From positions 186,001 through 250,000 of the forward strand of contig CAVTMP010000004.1 in the NCBI GenBank assembly GCA_963735885.1: a DNA stretch of 64,000 bases, given 5' to 3'. Below the pieces are notes generated by a model. It was not told where the DNA came from. It saw only the letters and a program-made list of their open reading frames with translations, and searched no databases. This stretch comes from JBBSBL01 sp963735885. Its GTDB lineage: Bacteria; Actinomycetota; Thermoleophilia; Solirubrobacterales; Solirubrobacteraceae. A program made the position numbers and the translations under genes. Shown here in pieces: positions 1 through 10,107 of the stretch (position 1 is its first letter; each line of letters opens with the position of its first letter).

Positions 1-1006
1 CCTCCGGCGCGGTCATCGCGCCCGCGTGCGCCGGCAGCGGGTCGCGCAGCTCCGCGAAGCGCGGCAGCGTCGCGAGGCCGCACGGGCGGTCGGGGCCCAC
101 GACGATCGCCGCGTGGAGGGCGGCGGCGATGCCGAGCGGCCCGTCCAGGGAGGAGGCCAGGTAGACCGACAGGCCGGCGGCGCGGGCCCGCGCCGCGGCG
201 GCGAGCAGCCCCGAGATCCCCCCGCACGCGGCGATCTTGAGGCAGACGGCGTCCGCCGCGCCGGACTCCAGCGCGCCCGGGAGCGCGGCGCTCTCGTCCA
301 TCGCGACGGGCACCGGGCTGCGGTCGCGCACCTCGCGCAGGGCGGCGAGCCCGTGCACCGGCTCCTCGCACAGCTCGATGTCCGCGGGCGCGAGGGCGCG
401 CAGGGCGGCCACCGCCTCCTCGACGTCCCAGGCGCCGTTGGCGTCCAGCCGCAGCGCGACGCCCGCGCCGGCCGCGGCCCGGACGGCGGCGACCCGGCCG
501 GCGTCGTCGCCGACGCCGGCCTTGAGCTTCACGCAGCGGAAGCCCGCGGCGGCCGCGGCGGCCGCCTCCGCCGCCGCGGCGGCCCGGTCCGCCGCCCCGA
601 TGGTCGCGTTCACCGCGACCGGCGCGGCGGCCTCCGCGCCGAGCAGCGTCCAGATCGGCCGGCCGGCGCGCCGCCCGGCGAGGTCCCACAGGGCGAGATC
701 CACGGCCGCGAGCGCCTGGGGGAGCACCGCCCGCGCGCGGCAGGCTGCCAGCAGGGCGTCGCGCGCACCCGGGCTCGCGGGCTCCTCGGCGGCCTCGAGC
801 ACGCCCACGCAGTCCTCGAGCGCGGCGGCGCAGGCCGCGAGGGGAACGCCGTCGTAGGGCTCCAGGGGGGCGGCCTCGCCGCGACCGGCGAGCCCGTCGG
901 GCGCCTCCAGGCCCAGGAGGAGGAGGTCCCGGTGCCCGACGTCGCCGTGGGCGGTGGCGAGCGGTGTCCCGAGTCGCAGCCGGACCCGCTCGATCGTGAC
1001 CTTCAC
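1..1006 (-). CDS. menC: o-succinylbenzoate synthase MenC (3' end beyond window)
   Basis: Enolase-superfamily enzyme that dehydrates SHCHC to o-succinylbenzoate in menaquinone synthesis. My own minus-strand translation gives about 335 residues with the family landmarks in order: catalytic lysine in VKLKAG (about residue 157), metal ligands in RLDANGAWD (about 187), CEEP (about 212) and MDES (about 234), and a second lysine in CLKIAACGG (about 254). The GTG start at 1006 overlaps the menA stop as GTGA, implying translational coupling. The reading frame is still open at base 1, so only a short C-terminal piece is missing. A dipeptide epimerase of the same superfamily is the alternative, but the men neighbours make MenC much more likely. 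Confidence 0.85.
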   Translation of the reverse strand, partial: MKVTIERVRLRLGTPLATAHGDVGHRDLLLLGLEAPDGLAGRGEAAPLEPYDGVPLAACAAALEDCVGVLEAAEEPASPGARDALLAACRARAVLPQALAAVDLALWDLAGRRAGRPIWTLLGAEAAAPVAVNATIGAADRAAAAAEAAAAAAAGFRCVKLKAGVGDDAGRVAAVRAAAGAGVALRLDANGAWDVEEAVAALRALAPADIELCEEPVHGLAALREVRDRSPVPVAMDESAALPGALESGAADAVCLKIAACGGISGLLAAAARARAAGLSVYLASSLDGPLGIAAALHAAIVVGPDRPCGLATLPRFAELRDPLPAHAGAMTAPE

Positions 1007-1914
1007 CGGCTCAGCAGCAGCCCGGCGGCGAGCAGCACGCAGAAGGCGAGCTGAAGCATCCCGGTCCGGGCCAGGCAGGCGTTGAGCGCGGGGCCGTCGC
1101 TCCGGTTGCGCACGGTGCGCACGACCCCCGCGGCGAGCGGGAGGGACAGCCACGGGAGCATCAGCCAGGCCTTCAGCGGCCCGAAGAGCCAGGTGACCGG
1201 CGTGGTGAGGAACGCCGCGTAGACCATCCCGGCGAACAGCGCTCGCGTGCGCGCCCGGCCGAGCCGCACGGCGAGCGTCCGCTTGCCGGCCCGCCGGTCG
1301 GTCTCGAGGTCGCGCACGTTGTTGACGACGAGGATCGCCGAGGCCAGCAGGCCGACGGGCACCGCGAGCGCGAGCGCCTCCCAGTCGAGCGACCTCGTCT
1401 GCACGAAGTACGTGCCGGTCACCGCGACGACGCCGAAGAAGAGGAAGACGAAGACCTCGCCGAGGCCCTCGTAGCCGTAGGGGCGCGGTCCCCCGGTGTA
1501 GAGGACGCCGGCGAGGATCGAGGCGGCGCCGACGAGCAGCAGCTCCCAGCCGGCCACCGAGACGAGGTAGAGCCCGACGAGCACGGCGGCCGCGAACGAG
1601 GCGTAGGTGGCGACGAGCACCTGGCGGGGCGGCACGAGCCCGCCGGCCGTCACCCGGACCGGGCCGAGCCGGTCCTCGGCGTCGGCGCCCCGGCGCGCGT
1701 CGGAGTAGTCGTTGGAGAGGTTCGTGCCGACCTGGATGAAGACGGCGCCGAGCAGCGTGGCCACGAAGGCGAGCGGCTTGAACTCGTCCCGCAGCGCGGC
1801 GGCGAGGGCGGTGCCGACGAGGACCGGCGCGACGGCGGCCGGCAGCGTCCGCGGCCGCGCGGCCATGAGCCAGATGCGCAGGCCGCTCGGCCGCGGCTCG
1901 CCTCGCCCCGGCAC
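1003..1914 (-). CDS. menA: 1,4-dihydroxy-2-naphthoate polyprenyltransferase MenA
   Basis: UbiA-family integral membrane prenyltransferase that joins the isoprenoid tail to DHNA. The first Asp-rich motif lies in NLSNDYSDARRGAD and the second region is NNVRDLETDRRAGKRT, both typical of MenA. The protein is about 303 residues with eight or nine hydrophobic segments, normal for the family. The GTG at 1914 is chosen because it lies five bases after the menB stop and keeps the conserved N-terminal WLMAARPRTLPAAV helix. An ATG at 1866 is the alternative but would cut into that helix. The stop overlaps menC. Confidence 0.9.
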   Translation of the reverse strand: MPGRGEPRPSGLRIWLMAARPRTLPAAVAPVLVGTALAAALRDEFKPLAFVATLLGAVFIQVGTNLSNDYSDARRGADAEDRLGPVRVTAGGLVPPRQVLVATYASFAAAVLVGLYLVSVAGWELLLVGAASILAGVLYTGGPRPYGYEGLGEVFVFLFFGVVAVTGTYFVQTRSLDWEALALAVPVGLLASAILVVNNVRDLETDRRAGKRTLAVRLGRARTRALFAGMVYAAFLTTPVTWLFGPLKAWLMLPWLSLPLAAGVVRTVRNRSDGPALNACLARTGMLQLAFCVLLAAGLLLSR

Positions 1915-1919
1915 GCGCG

Positions 1920-2762
1920 TCAGGGCCGCCGTGGGAACTTCGCGAAGTCCGGCGGGCGCTTCTCGACGTAGGCGTCGCGGCCCTCCTGGGCCTCGTCGCT
2001 CATGTAGAAGAGCAGCGTCGCGTCCCCGGCGAGCTGCTGGATGCCCGCCAGCCCGTCGTCCGCCGCGTTGAAGCTCGCCTTGAGCATGCGCAGCGCGAGC
2101 GGCGAGAGCGCGAGCATCTCGCGGCACCAGCTCACGGTCTCGGCCTCGAGCTCCGCGAGCGGCACGACGGCGTTGACGAGGCCCCACCGCAGCGCGGTCT
2201 CCGCGTCGTACTGACGGCAGAGGAACCAGATCTCCCGCGCGCGCTTCTGGCCGATCTGGCGGGCGAGCAGGCCGGACCCGTAGCCGCCGTCGAAGGAGCC
2301 GACCTTCGGCCCGGTCTGTCCGAACCGGGCGTTGTCCGCGGCCAGCGTGAGGTCGCAGCAGACGTGGAGCACGTGGCCGCCGCCGATCGCGTAGCCGGCG
2401 ACCATCGCCACCACCGGCTTCGGCGTGCGGCGGATCTGGACCTGGAGATCGAGGACGTTCAGCCGGCCGATGCCCTTCCGGGCGACGGCGTCGTCGCCGA
2501 TGTACCCGTCGTCCCCGCGGATCCGCTGGTCCCCGCCCGAGCAGAAGGCGTCCGGGCCCTCGCCGGTGAGGACGATGACCCCGATGCCGGGGTCGTCGCG
2601 CGCGCGGTCGAAGGCCTCGGCGAGCTGGAAGAGGGTCTGCGGCCGGAAGGCGTTGCGGACCTCGGGGCGGTCGATCGTGATCTTCGCGATGCCGTCGCCG
2701 GAGTGCTCGTAGCGGATGTCGGAGTACTCGCCGGCGGGGGTCCAGGTGACGCTGTCGCTCAC
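1920..2762 (-). CDS. menB: 1,4-dihydroxy-2-naphthoyl-CoA synthase MenB
   Basis: Crotonase-fold enzyme that closes the naphthoquinol ring from o-succinylbenzoyl-CoA. Visible hallmarks are FCSGGDQ (oxyanion hole and CoA binding), YAIGGGHVLHV and the DHNA-synthase stretch GSFDGGYGSG. Length is 280 residues from the GTG at 2762. That start is preferred over the ATG at 2792 because CAGGAG sits a suitable distance upstream. It is the first gene of the leftward menB-menA-menC operon. Its -10 (TAGTCT on the minus strand) is interlocked with the menE promoter. Confidence 0.93.
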   Translation of the reverse strand: MSDSVTWTPAGEYSDIRYEHSGDGIAKITIDRPEVRNAFRPQTLFQLAEAFDRARDDPGIGVIVLTGEGPDAFCSGGDQRIRGDDGYIGDDAVARKGIGRLNVLDLQVQIRRTPKPVVAMVAGYAIGGGHVLHVCCDLTLAADNARFGQTGPKVGSFDGGYGSGLLARQIGQKRAREIWFLCRQYDAETALRWGLVNAVVPLAELEAETVSWCREMLALSPLALRMLKASFNAADDGLAGIQQLAGDATLLFYMSDEAQEGRDAYVEKRPPDFAKFPRRP

Positions 2763-2791
2763 GGGCTCTCCTGCGGGGGTCGGGGCGGGCA

Positions 2792-2801
2792 AGACTAGCC
2801 T
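2792..2801. promoter_or_regulatory. Interlocked divergent -10 elements for menB and menE
   Basis: On the plus strand TAGCCT occupies 2796-2801, and GTG of menE follows after seven bases. On the minus strand TAGTCT occupies 2797-2792 and menB starts 30 bases on, with a Shine-Dalgarno between. The two hexamers share two bases of a CTAG core, so one near-symmetric site appears to fire both ways. No clear -35 boxes are seen. Confidence 0.6.
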
Positions 2802-2808
2802 TCGCCTC

Positions 2809-4122
2809 GTGTACGTCGACGCCTGGCTTCCGCGCGCAGCGGCGATCCGACCGGACGCGGTCGCGCTCGAGGCCGACGGCGAGCGGATCGCCTACCGCGA
2901 GCTCCTGGAGCGGGCGGCCGGCGCGGCCGGCGCGCTGGCCGCGCGGGGCGTGCGGGCCGGGGACCGGGTCGCGCTCGTGCTCCCGGCCGGCGCGGACCTC
3001 GCCGTGGCCCTGCACGCCTGCTGGCTGCTCGGCGCGACCGCGGTGCCGCTCGACCTCCGCCTCCCCGGGCCCGAGCGGGCGGCACGCGCCGCGAGCGCCG
3101 CCCGCGTCGTGGATCGGCCGATCGCCCCGGGCGCGCCGCTGGACCGGCTTCCGGACGCCCACGCGCCGGAGGCGGTCGCGACGGGGGTGCACACCTCCGG
3201 CACCACCGGCGCGGCTCGACCGGTCGACCTGACCTTCGCGAACTGGATGTGGAACGCCGCGGGCTCGGCGCTCGCGCTCGGCCTCGACGCGCGCGAGCGC
3301 TGGCTGTGCGCCCTCCCGACGGCCCACGTCGGGGGCCTCTCGATCCTCGTGCGGAGCGCGATCTACGGGACGACCGCCGTCCTCCACGCGCGCTTCGACC
3401 CCGTCGCCGCGACCCGCGCCGTGATGGAGGAGGGGATCACGCTCGTCTCGCTCGTGCCCACGATGCTCGCGCGGATGCTCGACGCCGGGCTCGAGCGTCC
3501 GCCGGCGCTCCGCTGCGCGCTGATCGGCGGCGGCCCGCTCGACGTCGCGCTCGCCGCCCGGGCGCGGGCGGCGGGCGTTCCGGCGGCGCAGACCTACGGG
3601 ATGACCGAGACCACCTCCCAGGTCGCGACCTCGCGCCCGGGAGAGCCCGAGACCGCCGGCCGGCCGCTGGCCGGCGTCCGGATCGCGATCGCGGACGACG
3701 GCGAGATCCTGGTGTCCGGCCCGGTCCTCGCGTCCGGCGCCGCCGGGCCCGACGGCGTCCTGCGGACCGGCGATCTCGGCGTGCTCGACGAGCGGGGGCG
3801 GCTGCGCGTCACCGGCCGGCGGGCGGACACGATCGTCAGCGGAGGCGAGAACGTGGCGCCGCAGGCGGTGGAGGCCGTGCTGCTCGCCCACCCCGACGTG
3901 GCCGAGGCCGCGGTGTTCGGCGTCCCCGACCCGGAGTGGGGCGAGGCCGTGATCGCGCGCGTCGTGCCGCGCGGGACGGCCGCTCCGGACCCCGACGCGC
4001 TGCGTGCCCACTGCGCCGAGCGCCTCGCCCGCTTCCAGGTCCCCAAGCGCATCGAGACGGCGGCCGCGCTCCCCCGGACCCCGAGCGGCAAGCTGCTGCG
4101 CCGCGGCCTGCGCGATGCCTGA
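2809..4122 (+). CDS. menE: o-succinylbenzoate-CoA ligase MenE
   Basis: ANL-superfamily acyl-CoA synthetase activating o-succinylbenzoate. The P-loop TSGTTGAARPV is at about residue 130, the A5 motif YGMTETTSQ at about 262, the TGDLG motif at about 320, and the C-terminal lysine motif TPSGKLLRRG at about 425. Length is 437 residues, on the short side as is normal for MenE. The GTG at 2809 is supported by the -10 TAGCCT ending seven bases upstream, which predicts a leaderless transcript. An in-frame ATG further upstream would lie inside the opposite gene's leader. The last codons overlap the next gene as ATGCCTGA. Confidence 0.9.
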   Translation: MYVDAWLPRAAAIRPDAVALEADGERIAYRELLERAAGAAGALAARGVRAGDRVALVLPAGADLAVALHACWLLGATAVPLDLRLPGPERAARAASAARVVDRPIAPGAPLDRLPDAHAPEAVATGVHTSGTTGAARPVDLTFANWMWNAAGSALALGLDARERWLCALPTAHVGGLSILVRSAIYGTTAVLHARFDPVAATRAVMEEGITLVSLVPTMLARMLDAGLERPPALRCALIGGGPLDVALAARARAAGVPAAQTYGMTETTSQVATSRPGEPETAGRPLAGVRIAIADDGEILVSGPVLASGAAGPDGVLRTGDLGVLDERGRLRVTGRRADTIVSGGENVAPQAVEAVLLAHPDVAEAAVFGVPDPEWGEAVIARVVPRGTAAPDPDALRAHCAERLARFQVPKRIETAAALPRTPSGKLLRRGLRDA

Positions 4123-4981
4123 GCCGTCGCCCGTGCCCGATCCCGACGCGTTCCGCGCCGAGCGCGACGCGCGCTGGGCCCGCTCCGCGGCCGGCTGGCA
4201 GCGCCGCGCCGACGACATGCAGCAGGCCGTCCAGGCCGTCACCCTGCGGATGGTCGAGGCGATCGCGCCCCGGCCGGGCATGCGGGTGCTCGAGCTGGCG
4301 GCCGGCCCCGGGGAGCCCGGGCTGCTCGTCTCGGAGCTCGTCGCGCCCGGCGGCACCGTGCTCATCACCGACGCGGTGGAGGGGATGGTCGCGACGGCGG
4401 CGGCCCGCGCCGAGGCCCGCGGCGCCGGCAACGTCGAGACCCGCGTCCTCGACCTCGAGTGGCTCGACCTCCCGGCCGCGTCGCTCGACGGGATCCTCTG
4501 CCGCTGGGGCTACATGTTCGCGGTCGATCCCGAGGCCGCGCTGCGCGAGGCCCGCCGGGTCCTGCGCCCCGGCGGGCGGATCGCCCTCGCCACCTGGGCC
4601 GATCCGGCGGCGAACCCGTTCTCGACGGTCCCCACCGACGCGCTCGTCGCCCTCGGCCTCGCCGAGCGGCCGCCCGCCGGCGCCCCGGGGATGTTCGCGC
4701 TCGCCGACGCCACCGCGCTCGGCGCGCTCCTGGAGGCGGCCGGATTCGCCGAGCCGGCGGTCGACCCGGTCGAGGTCGTCTTCCCCCACGCCTCGCTGGA
4801 GGACTTCGTGGGGTGGACCAGCGACCTCTCGCGGCCCTTCGCCGAGGCGCTCGCCCGGCTCGACGCCGGGGGTCGCGACGCCGTCGCCGCCGAGCTCGCC
4901 ACGCGCCTCGAGCCCTACGTGCGCGCGGACGGCGGCTATGCGGTCCCGGGCCGCGCGCTCGTGGCCTCGGCCACGGCCTAG
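4115..4981 (+). CDS. Class I SAM-dependent methyltransferase, men-linked (possible MenG/UbiE role)
   Basis: Rossmann methyltransferase of 288 residues. SAM-binding motif I is VLELAAGPGEPG (about residues 59-70), with an acidic residue in ITDAVEGM after strand 2 and a post-motif LRPGGRIALATWA. The start ATG overlaps the menE stop. Position at the end of the menE transcript suggests the missing demethylmenaquinone C-methylation step. However, the sequence is not an obvious canonical UbiE, so the assignment to menaquinone is inference from context. Confidence 0.65.
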   Translation: MPEPSPVPDPDAFRAERDARWARSAAGWQRRADDMQQAVQAVTLRMVEAIAPRPGMRVLELAAGPGEPGLLVSELVAPGGTVLITDAVEGMVATAAARAEARGAGNVETRVLDLEWLDLPAASLDGILCRWGYMFAVDPEAALREARRVLRPGGRIALATWADPAANPFSTVPTDALVALGLAERPPAGAPGMFALADATALGALLEAAGFAEPAVDPVEVVFPHASLEDFVGWTSDLSRPFAEALARLDAGGRDAVAAELATRLEPYVRADGGYAVPGRALVASATA

Positions 4982-4998
4982 GAACCGCCGACCGCTGC

Positions 4999-5004
4999 TA
5001 GCCT
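4999..5004 (+). promoter_or_regulatory. -10 element of ilvC
   Basis: TAGCCT ends nine bases before the ilvC ATG with no Shine-Dalgarno between, predicting a transcript with a leader of about zero to two bases. Confidence 0.5.
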
Positions 5005-5013
5005 GCCGCGCCC

Positions 5014-6024
<1,011 letters not shown>

Positions 6025-6039
6025 CCGGCCTCCCCCCGC

Positions 6040-6045
6040 TAACCT
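6040..6045 (+). promoter_or_regulatory. -10 element of the aminotransferase-serA unit
   Basis: TAACCT ends 13 bases before the ATG at 6059, just after the ilvC stop. It would give a leader of only a few bases and lacks a Shine-Dalgarno. Confidence 0.45.
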
Positions 6046-6058
6046 GCGCCGTCTGCCC

Positions 6059-7249
6059 ATGGGAGCCAACCCCTTCGTCAAGTCGATCCTGATGACGGCC
6101 GGACCGACGCCGCTGCCCCCGCGCGTCTCCTCGATCATGGCGGAGCCGATCCTCTACCACCGGGCGCCGGCGTTCGACGCGATCTACGCCCGGGTGCTGG
6201 AGCGCCTGCCGCAGGTCTTCCAGACCGCGAACGACGTGCTCCTCTTCGGCTCGAGCGGGACGGGCGCGATGGAGTCGGCGATGGCGAACCTCGTCCGCCC
6301 GGGGGACCGGGTCCTGGCGTGCGCGGCCGGGAAGTTCGGCGAGCGCTGGATCGAGCTCGGCGAGGCCTACGGCGCGGATCTCGTGCGCTACGAGCCCGGC
6401 TGGGGCCGGCGGCTCGACGCCGGGGAGATCGACCGGGTCCTCGCCGCCGCCCCCGGGGTGCGGGTGGTCTTCGCCACGCTCTCGGAGACCTCGACGGGCG
6501 TCGTCCACGACGTGGAGGCGATCGCCGCGGTGGCCCGACGGCACGGCGCGCTCGTCGTCGTCGACGCGGTCTCGGGGCTCGGCGCGGCGGAGCTGCGCCA
6601 GGACGCCTGGGGCATCGACGTCGTCGTGTCCGGGTCCCAGAAGGCGCTCATGACGCCGCCCGGCATCGGCCTCGCCTCGGTGGGCGAGCGGGCGCTCGCC
6701 GCCGCCGCCGAGCGTCCCGGCGGGCGCTACTACTTCGACTGGGCGCGCACGCTGGGGGGTCAGCGCTCCTCGCCGCCCGCGAGCGCCTTCACCCCGCCGG
6801 TCACCCTGGTCATGGCGCTCGACGTGGCGCTCGGGATGATCGCCGAAGAGGGCGTCGAGAACGTCCTCGCACGCCACGCGCTGCTGGCCGGCGCGACGCG
6901 GGCCGGGGTGGCGGCGCTCGGGCTCGACCTCTACGGGGACCCCGACGAGCGCGCGAACGTCGTCACCGCGGTGGCGCTTCCCGACGACATCGACGGCGGC
7001 CGGGTGCCGACGGTGCTCCGCGACCGCTACGGGATCACCGCGAACGGCGGCCAGAACGAGCTGAAGGGCCGGATCCTGCGGATCGCCCACTGCGGGTACT
7101 TCGGCGCCTTCGACATCGTCACCGCGCTGTCGGGCCTCGAGATGACGCTGGCCGAGCTCGGCCACGAGGTCGAGCAGGGCGCGGGGGTCGGCGCCGCGCA
7201 GCAGGCCTTCCTCGACGCCGGCGTGCGCGTCGCCGCGCCGAGCGCGTGA
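6059..7249 (+). CDS. Class V PLP aminotransferase, probable phosphoserine/serine-type
   Basis: Fold-type I aminotransferase of the alanine-glyoxylate/serine-pyruvate family, 396 residues. It opens with TAGPTPLPPRV, has the phosphate-binding GSSGTGAMESAM, the cofactor aspartate in VVVDAVSGLGA and the Schiff-base lysine in SGSQKALMTPPG. It overlaps serA by GTGA, so it most likely supplies the transamination step of serine synthesis in place of classical SerC. This role is inferred from linkage; a glyoxylate or pyruvate specificity cannot be excluded. Confidence 0.8.
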   Translation: MGANPFVKSILMTAGPTPLPPRVSSIMAEPILYHRAPAFDAIYARVLERLPQVFQTANDVLLFGSSGTGAMESAMANLVRPGDRVLACAAGKFGERWIELGEAYGADLVRYEPGWGRRLDAGEIDRVLAAAPGVRVVFATLSETSTGVVHDVEAIAAVARRHGALVVVDAVSGLGAAELRQDAWGIDVVVSGSQKALMTPPGIGLASVGERALAAAAERPGGRYYFDWARTLGGQRSSPPASAFTPPVTLVMALDVALGMIAEEGVENVLARHALLAGATRAGVAALGLDLYGDPDERANVVTAVALPDDIDGGRVPTVLRDRYGITANGGQNELKGRILRIAHCGYFGAFDIVTALSGLEMTLAELGHEVEQGAGVGAAQQAFLDAGVRVAAPSA

Positions 7250-8868
7250 GCGACCGCCCGCGCATCCTCGTCAAGGAGAAGATCGCCGAGTCCGGCGTCG
7301 AGAGCCTGCGCGAGCGCTTCGACGTCGACCTCGGCCTCGACTGGGACGACGAGGAGCTGGCCCGCCGGATCGGCGAGTACGACGGGATCGTCATCCGCTC
7401 GGCGACCCGGCTCACCGCGGAGCTCATCGAGCGCGGCACCCGCCTCCGCGTCATCGGGCGGGCCGGGATCGGCGTGGACAACGTCGACGTGCCGGCGGCC
7501 ACGAAGCGCGGCATCGTCGTGGCCAACGCCCCGCAGTCGAACGTCGTCGCCGCGGCCGAGCACACGATGGCGCTGATGCTCGCGCTCGCCCGCCACGTGC
7601 CGCAGGCCCACGCCTCGCTCGTCGCCGGCCGCTGGGAGCGCTCCCGCTTCGGCGGCGTCGAGCTCTACGAGAAGACGCTCGGCCTGCTCGGATTCGGCCG
7701 CATCGGCCAGCTCGTCGCGCAGCGCGCCAAGGCCTTCGGGATGCGGGTGCTCGCCTACGACCCGTTCGTCGCGGCCGAGCGCTTCCGCGAGCTCGGGGTG
7801 GACCGCGCCGAGGCCTCGGCGGACCTCTACGCCGCGGCCGACTTCCTCACCATCCACCTGCCCAAGACGCCCGAGACGGCCGGCTGGCTCGACGCCGAGG
7901 CCTTCGCGCAGATGAAGCCCGGCGTGCTCGTCGTCAACTGCGCGCGCGGCGAGCTGCTCGACGACGACGCGCTGAAGGCCGCGCTCGACGCGGGGACGGT
8001 GGGCGGGGCCGCGCTCGACGTCTTTCCGGCCGAGCCGATCACCGACTACCCGCTGTTCGACGGCTACGACAACGTCGTGGTCACCCCGCACCTCGGGGCC
8101 TCCACCGCCGAGGCCCAGGACCGGGCCGGCGTCCAGACCGCCGAGCAGGTGGTCGCCGCGCTCACCGGCGGCGTCGTGTCCACGGCGGTGAACATCCCGT
8201 CGGTCAGCGCCGAGGACATGGAGGTGCTCGGCCCGTTCGTCCCGCTCTGTCGCGCGCTCGGCCGGATCGCCGTGAGCCTCGTGCCGGCCGGCGGGTCCGT
8301 CGACCGGGTCGAGGTCGAGCTCCTCGGCGGGATCGCCGAGCGGGACGCGCGCCTGTTGTCGATCGGCGTGCTGCTCGGCGTGCTCGGCGGGCACACGGAG
8401 GAGGAGGTCAACGAGGTCAACGCGCCGTCCCTGGCCGAGGAGCGCGGGATCGAGCTGATCGAGACGACCCGCACCGTGGCCCGCGACTACACCGACCTCG
8501 TGCGGGTCACGGTCCGCAGCGGCCGGGAGGGGACGCGGGTCGTGGGCACCACCCTGGGCCAGCGCCACCGCCCGCACCTGCTCGAGGCCTGGGGCCAGCG
8601 GTTCAACCTCCAGCTCGAGGACGAGGTGACGTTCTTCCGCTACTCCGACGTGCCGGGGATGATCGGCCGCGTCGGCTCGGTGTTCGGCGAGCACGGCGTC
8701 AACATCGTCTCCGCCGCCGTCGGGCGGCAGCGCGAGGACGACGAGCCCGCCGCGGAGCCGCGCAGCGCGGCGATGGCGATCACCACCGACGCCCCGGTCC
8801 CCGGCGCGGTGGTCGACGAGATCGTGGCCGGCGAGGGCTTCGTCGACGGCCGCACCGTCTCGCTGTAG
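7246..8868 (+). CDS. serA: D-3-phosphoglycerate dehydrogenase
   Basis: First enzyme of phosphorylated serine synthesis. The 540-residue protein has the long actinobacterial layout. The substrate/NAD domain carries GFGRIGQLVA (about residue 148), a catalytic Arg in NCARGELL (about 236), Glu in PAEPI (about 265) and His in TPHLGAS (about 281). An ASB regulatory domain (about 316-450) and a C-terminal ACT domain starting near FFRYSDVPGMIGRVG follow. The ACT domain predicts serine feedback inhibition. The GTG start overlaps the aminotransferase stop. Confidence 0.95.
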   Translation: MSDRPRILVKEKIAESGVESLRERFDVDLGLDWDDEELARRIGEYDGIVIRSATRLTAELIERGTRLRVIGRAGIGVDNVDVPAATKRGIVVANAPQSNVVAAAEHTMALMLALARHVPQAHASLVAGRWERSRFGGVELYEKTLGLLGFGRIGQLVAQRAKAFGMRVLAYDPFVAAERFRELGVDRAEASADLYAAADFLTIHLPKTPETAGWLDAEAFAQMKPGVLVVNCARGELLDDDALKAALDAGTVGGAALDVFPAEPITDYPLFDGYDNVVVTPHLGASTAEAQDRAGVQTAEQVVAALTGGVVSTAVNIPSVSAEDMEVLGPFVPLCRALGRIAVSLVPAGGSVDRVEVELLGGIAERDARLLSIGVLLGVLGGHTEEEVNEVNAPSLAEERGIELIETTRTVARDYTDLVRVTVRSGREGTRVVGTTLGQRHRPHLLEAWGQRFNLQLEDEVTFFRYSDVPGMIGRVGSVFGEHGVNIVSAAVGRQREDDEPAAEPRSAAMAITTDAPVPGAVVDEIVAGEGFVDGRTVSL

Positions 8869-8891
8869 CCCCGGCCCGGGCGGGTGGGCGG

Positions 8892-8926
8892 TACGCTTCC
8901 GCGCTCGCGGAGTCGGCGAGGGGGAG
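8892..8926 (+). promoter_or_regulatory. -10 and Shine-Dalgarno of the potA operon
   Basis: TACGCT at 8892-8897 followed about 25 bases later by GAGGGGGAG, a purine-rich ribosome site just before the TTG at 8932. This unit has a true leader, unlike most promoters in the window. Confidence 0.5.
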
Positions 8927-8931
8927 CCGGG

Positions 8932-10107
8932 TTGACGGAGGAGCAGGCCGGAGCCGGGGAGACGATCACCACACCGGTGGCCGCGTCCCCGCGCGGCGGG
9001 CCGGACATCGCGCTCGAGGGCGTGACGAAGCGCTTCGGCGACCTGACCGCCGTCGACGATCTCGATCTCGAGATCGAGCGCGGCCGCTTCTACGCGCTGC
9101 TCGGCCCCTCGGGGTGCGGGAAGACGACGACCCTGCGGATGATCGGCGGCTTCGAGGACCCGACCGCCGGCCGCGTCCGCCTCGGCGGCGACGACGTCAC
9201 CGACCTGCCGCCGTTCAAGCGCGACGTCAACACGGTCTTCCAGTCCTACGCGCTCTTCCCGCATCTCTCGGTGGAGCGCAACGTGGCCTTCGGACTCGAG
9301 CGCCAGGGGGTCAAGAAGGTCGAGGCCCGCAAGCGGGTCGAGGAGACGCTGGAGCTCGTGCAGCTCCACGGCCTCGGCAAGCGCAAGCCGGCCCAGCTCT
9401 CCGGCGGGCAGCAGCAGCGGGTCGCCCTCGCCCGCGCGCTCGTCAACCATCCGCGGGCGCTGCTCCTCGACGAGCCGCTCGGCGCGCTGGACCTCCGCCT
9501 GCGCAAGCAGCTCCAGATCGAGCTCAAGCGGATCCAGCAGGAGGTCGGGATCACCTTCGTCCACGTGACCCACGACCAGGAGGAGGCCATGAGCCTGGCC
9601 GACACGATCGCGGTGATGAGCGACGGGCGGATCGAGCAGGCCGGCGGCGCGGCCGACCTCTACGAGCGCCCGCAGACCGAGTTCGTCGCGAACTTCCTCG
9701 GCGTCTCCAACCTCATCGACGGCCGGCTGGGCGCGACCCGCGGCGACGTCGCCGAGGTCGAGACCCACGACGGCGCCCACGTCCGCGTCCCCGCCGATCG
9801 CCTCGCCGCGCACGGCACGGGCGCCGTCCGCGTCGGCGTGCGACCGGAGAAGATCACGCTCGTCCCGGGGGACGGCGCGCCGCCGCCCGGGACCAACGTC
9901 CTGCGCGGGCGCGTGACCGTGGCCTCCTTCCTCGGCGTCTCGATCCAGTACCTCGTGCAGGCCCCGGGCGGGGAGGAGCTCACCGTCTTCGCCCAGAACC
10001 TCGACGGTGCCGAGCCGGAGTCCTTCGCGGTCGGCCGCGAGGTGCAGCTCGCCTGGAACCCCAAGAACACGTTCGTCGTCGCCAAGGAGAACACACATGC
10101 CGCATGA
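8932..10107 (+). CDS. potA: Polyamine ABC transporter ATP-binding protein PotA
   Basis: ATPase of a spermidine/putrescine-type importer, 391 residues. Walker A GPSGCGKTT (about residue 58), Q-loop FQSYALFPH, signature LSGGQQQR (about 156), Walker B LLLDEPLGALD (about 177), switch His in VTHDQEEAM, then a C-terminal TOBE domain from about 270 (VGVRPEKI). The TTG at 8932 is chosen for its Shine-Dalgarno; no ATG lies in a better position. The stop overlaps potD by 11 bases. Iron or sulfate importers share this ATPase type, but the downstream genes point to polyamines. Confidence 0.9.
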   Translation: MTEEQAGAGETITTPVAASPRGGPDIALEGVTKRFGDLTAVDDLDLEIERGRFYALLGPSGCGKTTTLRMIGGFEDPTAGRVRLGGDDVTDLPPFKRDVNTVFQSYALFPHLSVERNVAFGLERQGVKKVEARKRVEETLELVQLHGLGKRKPAQLSGGQQQRVALARALVNHPRALLLDEPLGALDLRLRKQLQIELKRIQQEVGITFVHVTHDQEEAMSLADTIAVMSDGRIEQAGGAADLYERPQTEFVANFLGVSNLIDGRLGATRGDVAEVETHDGAHVRVPADRLAAHGTGAVRVGVRPEKITLVPGDGAPPPGTNVLRGRVTVASFLGVSIQYLVQAPGGEELTVFAQNLDGAEPESFAVGREVQLAWNPKNTFVVAKENTHAA

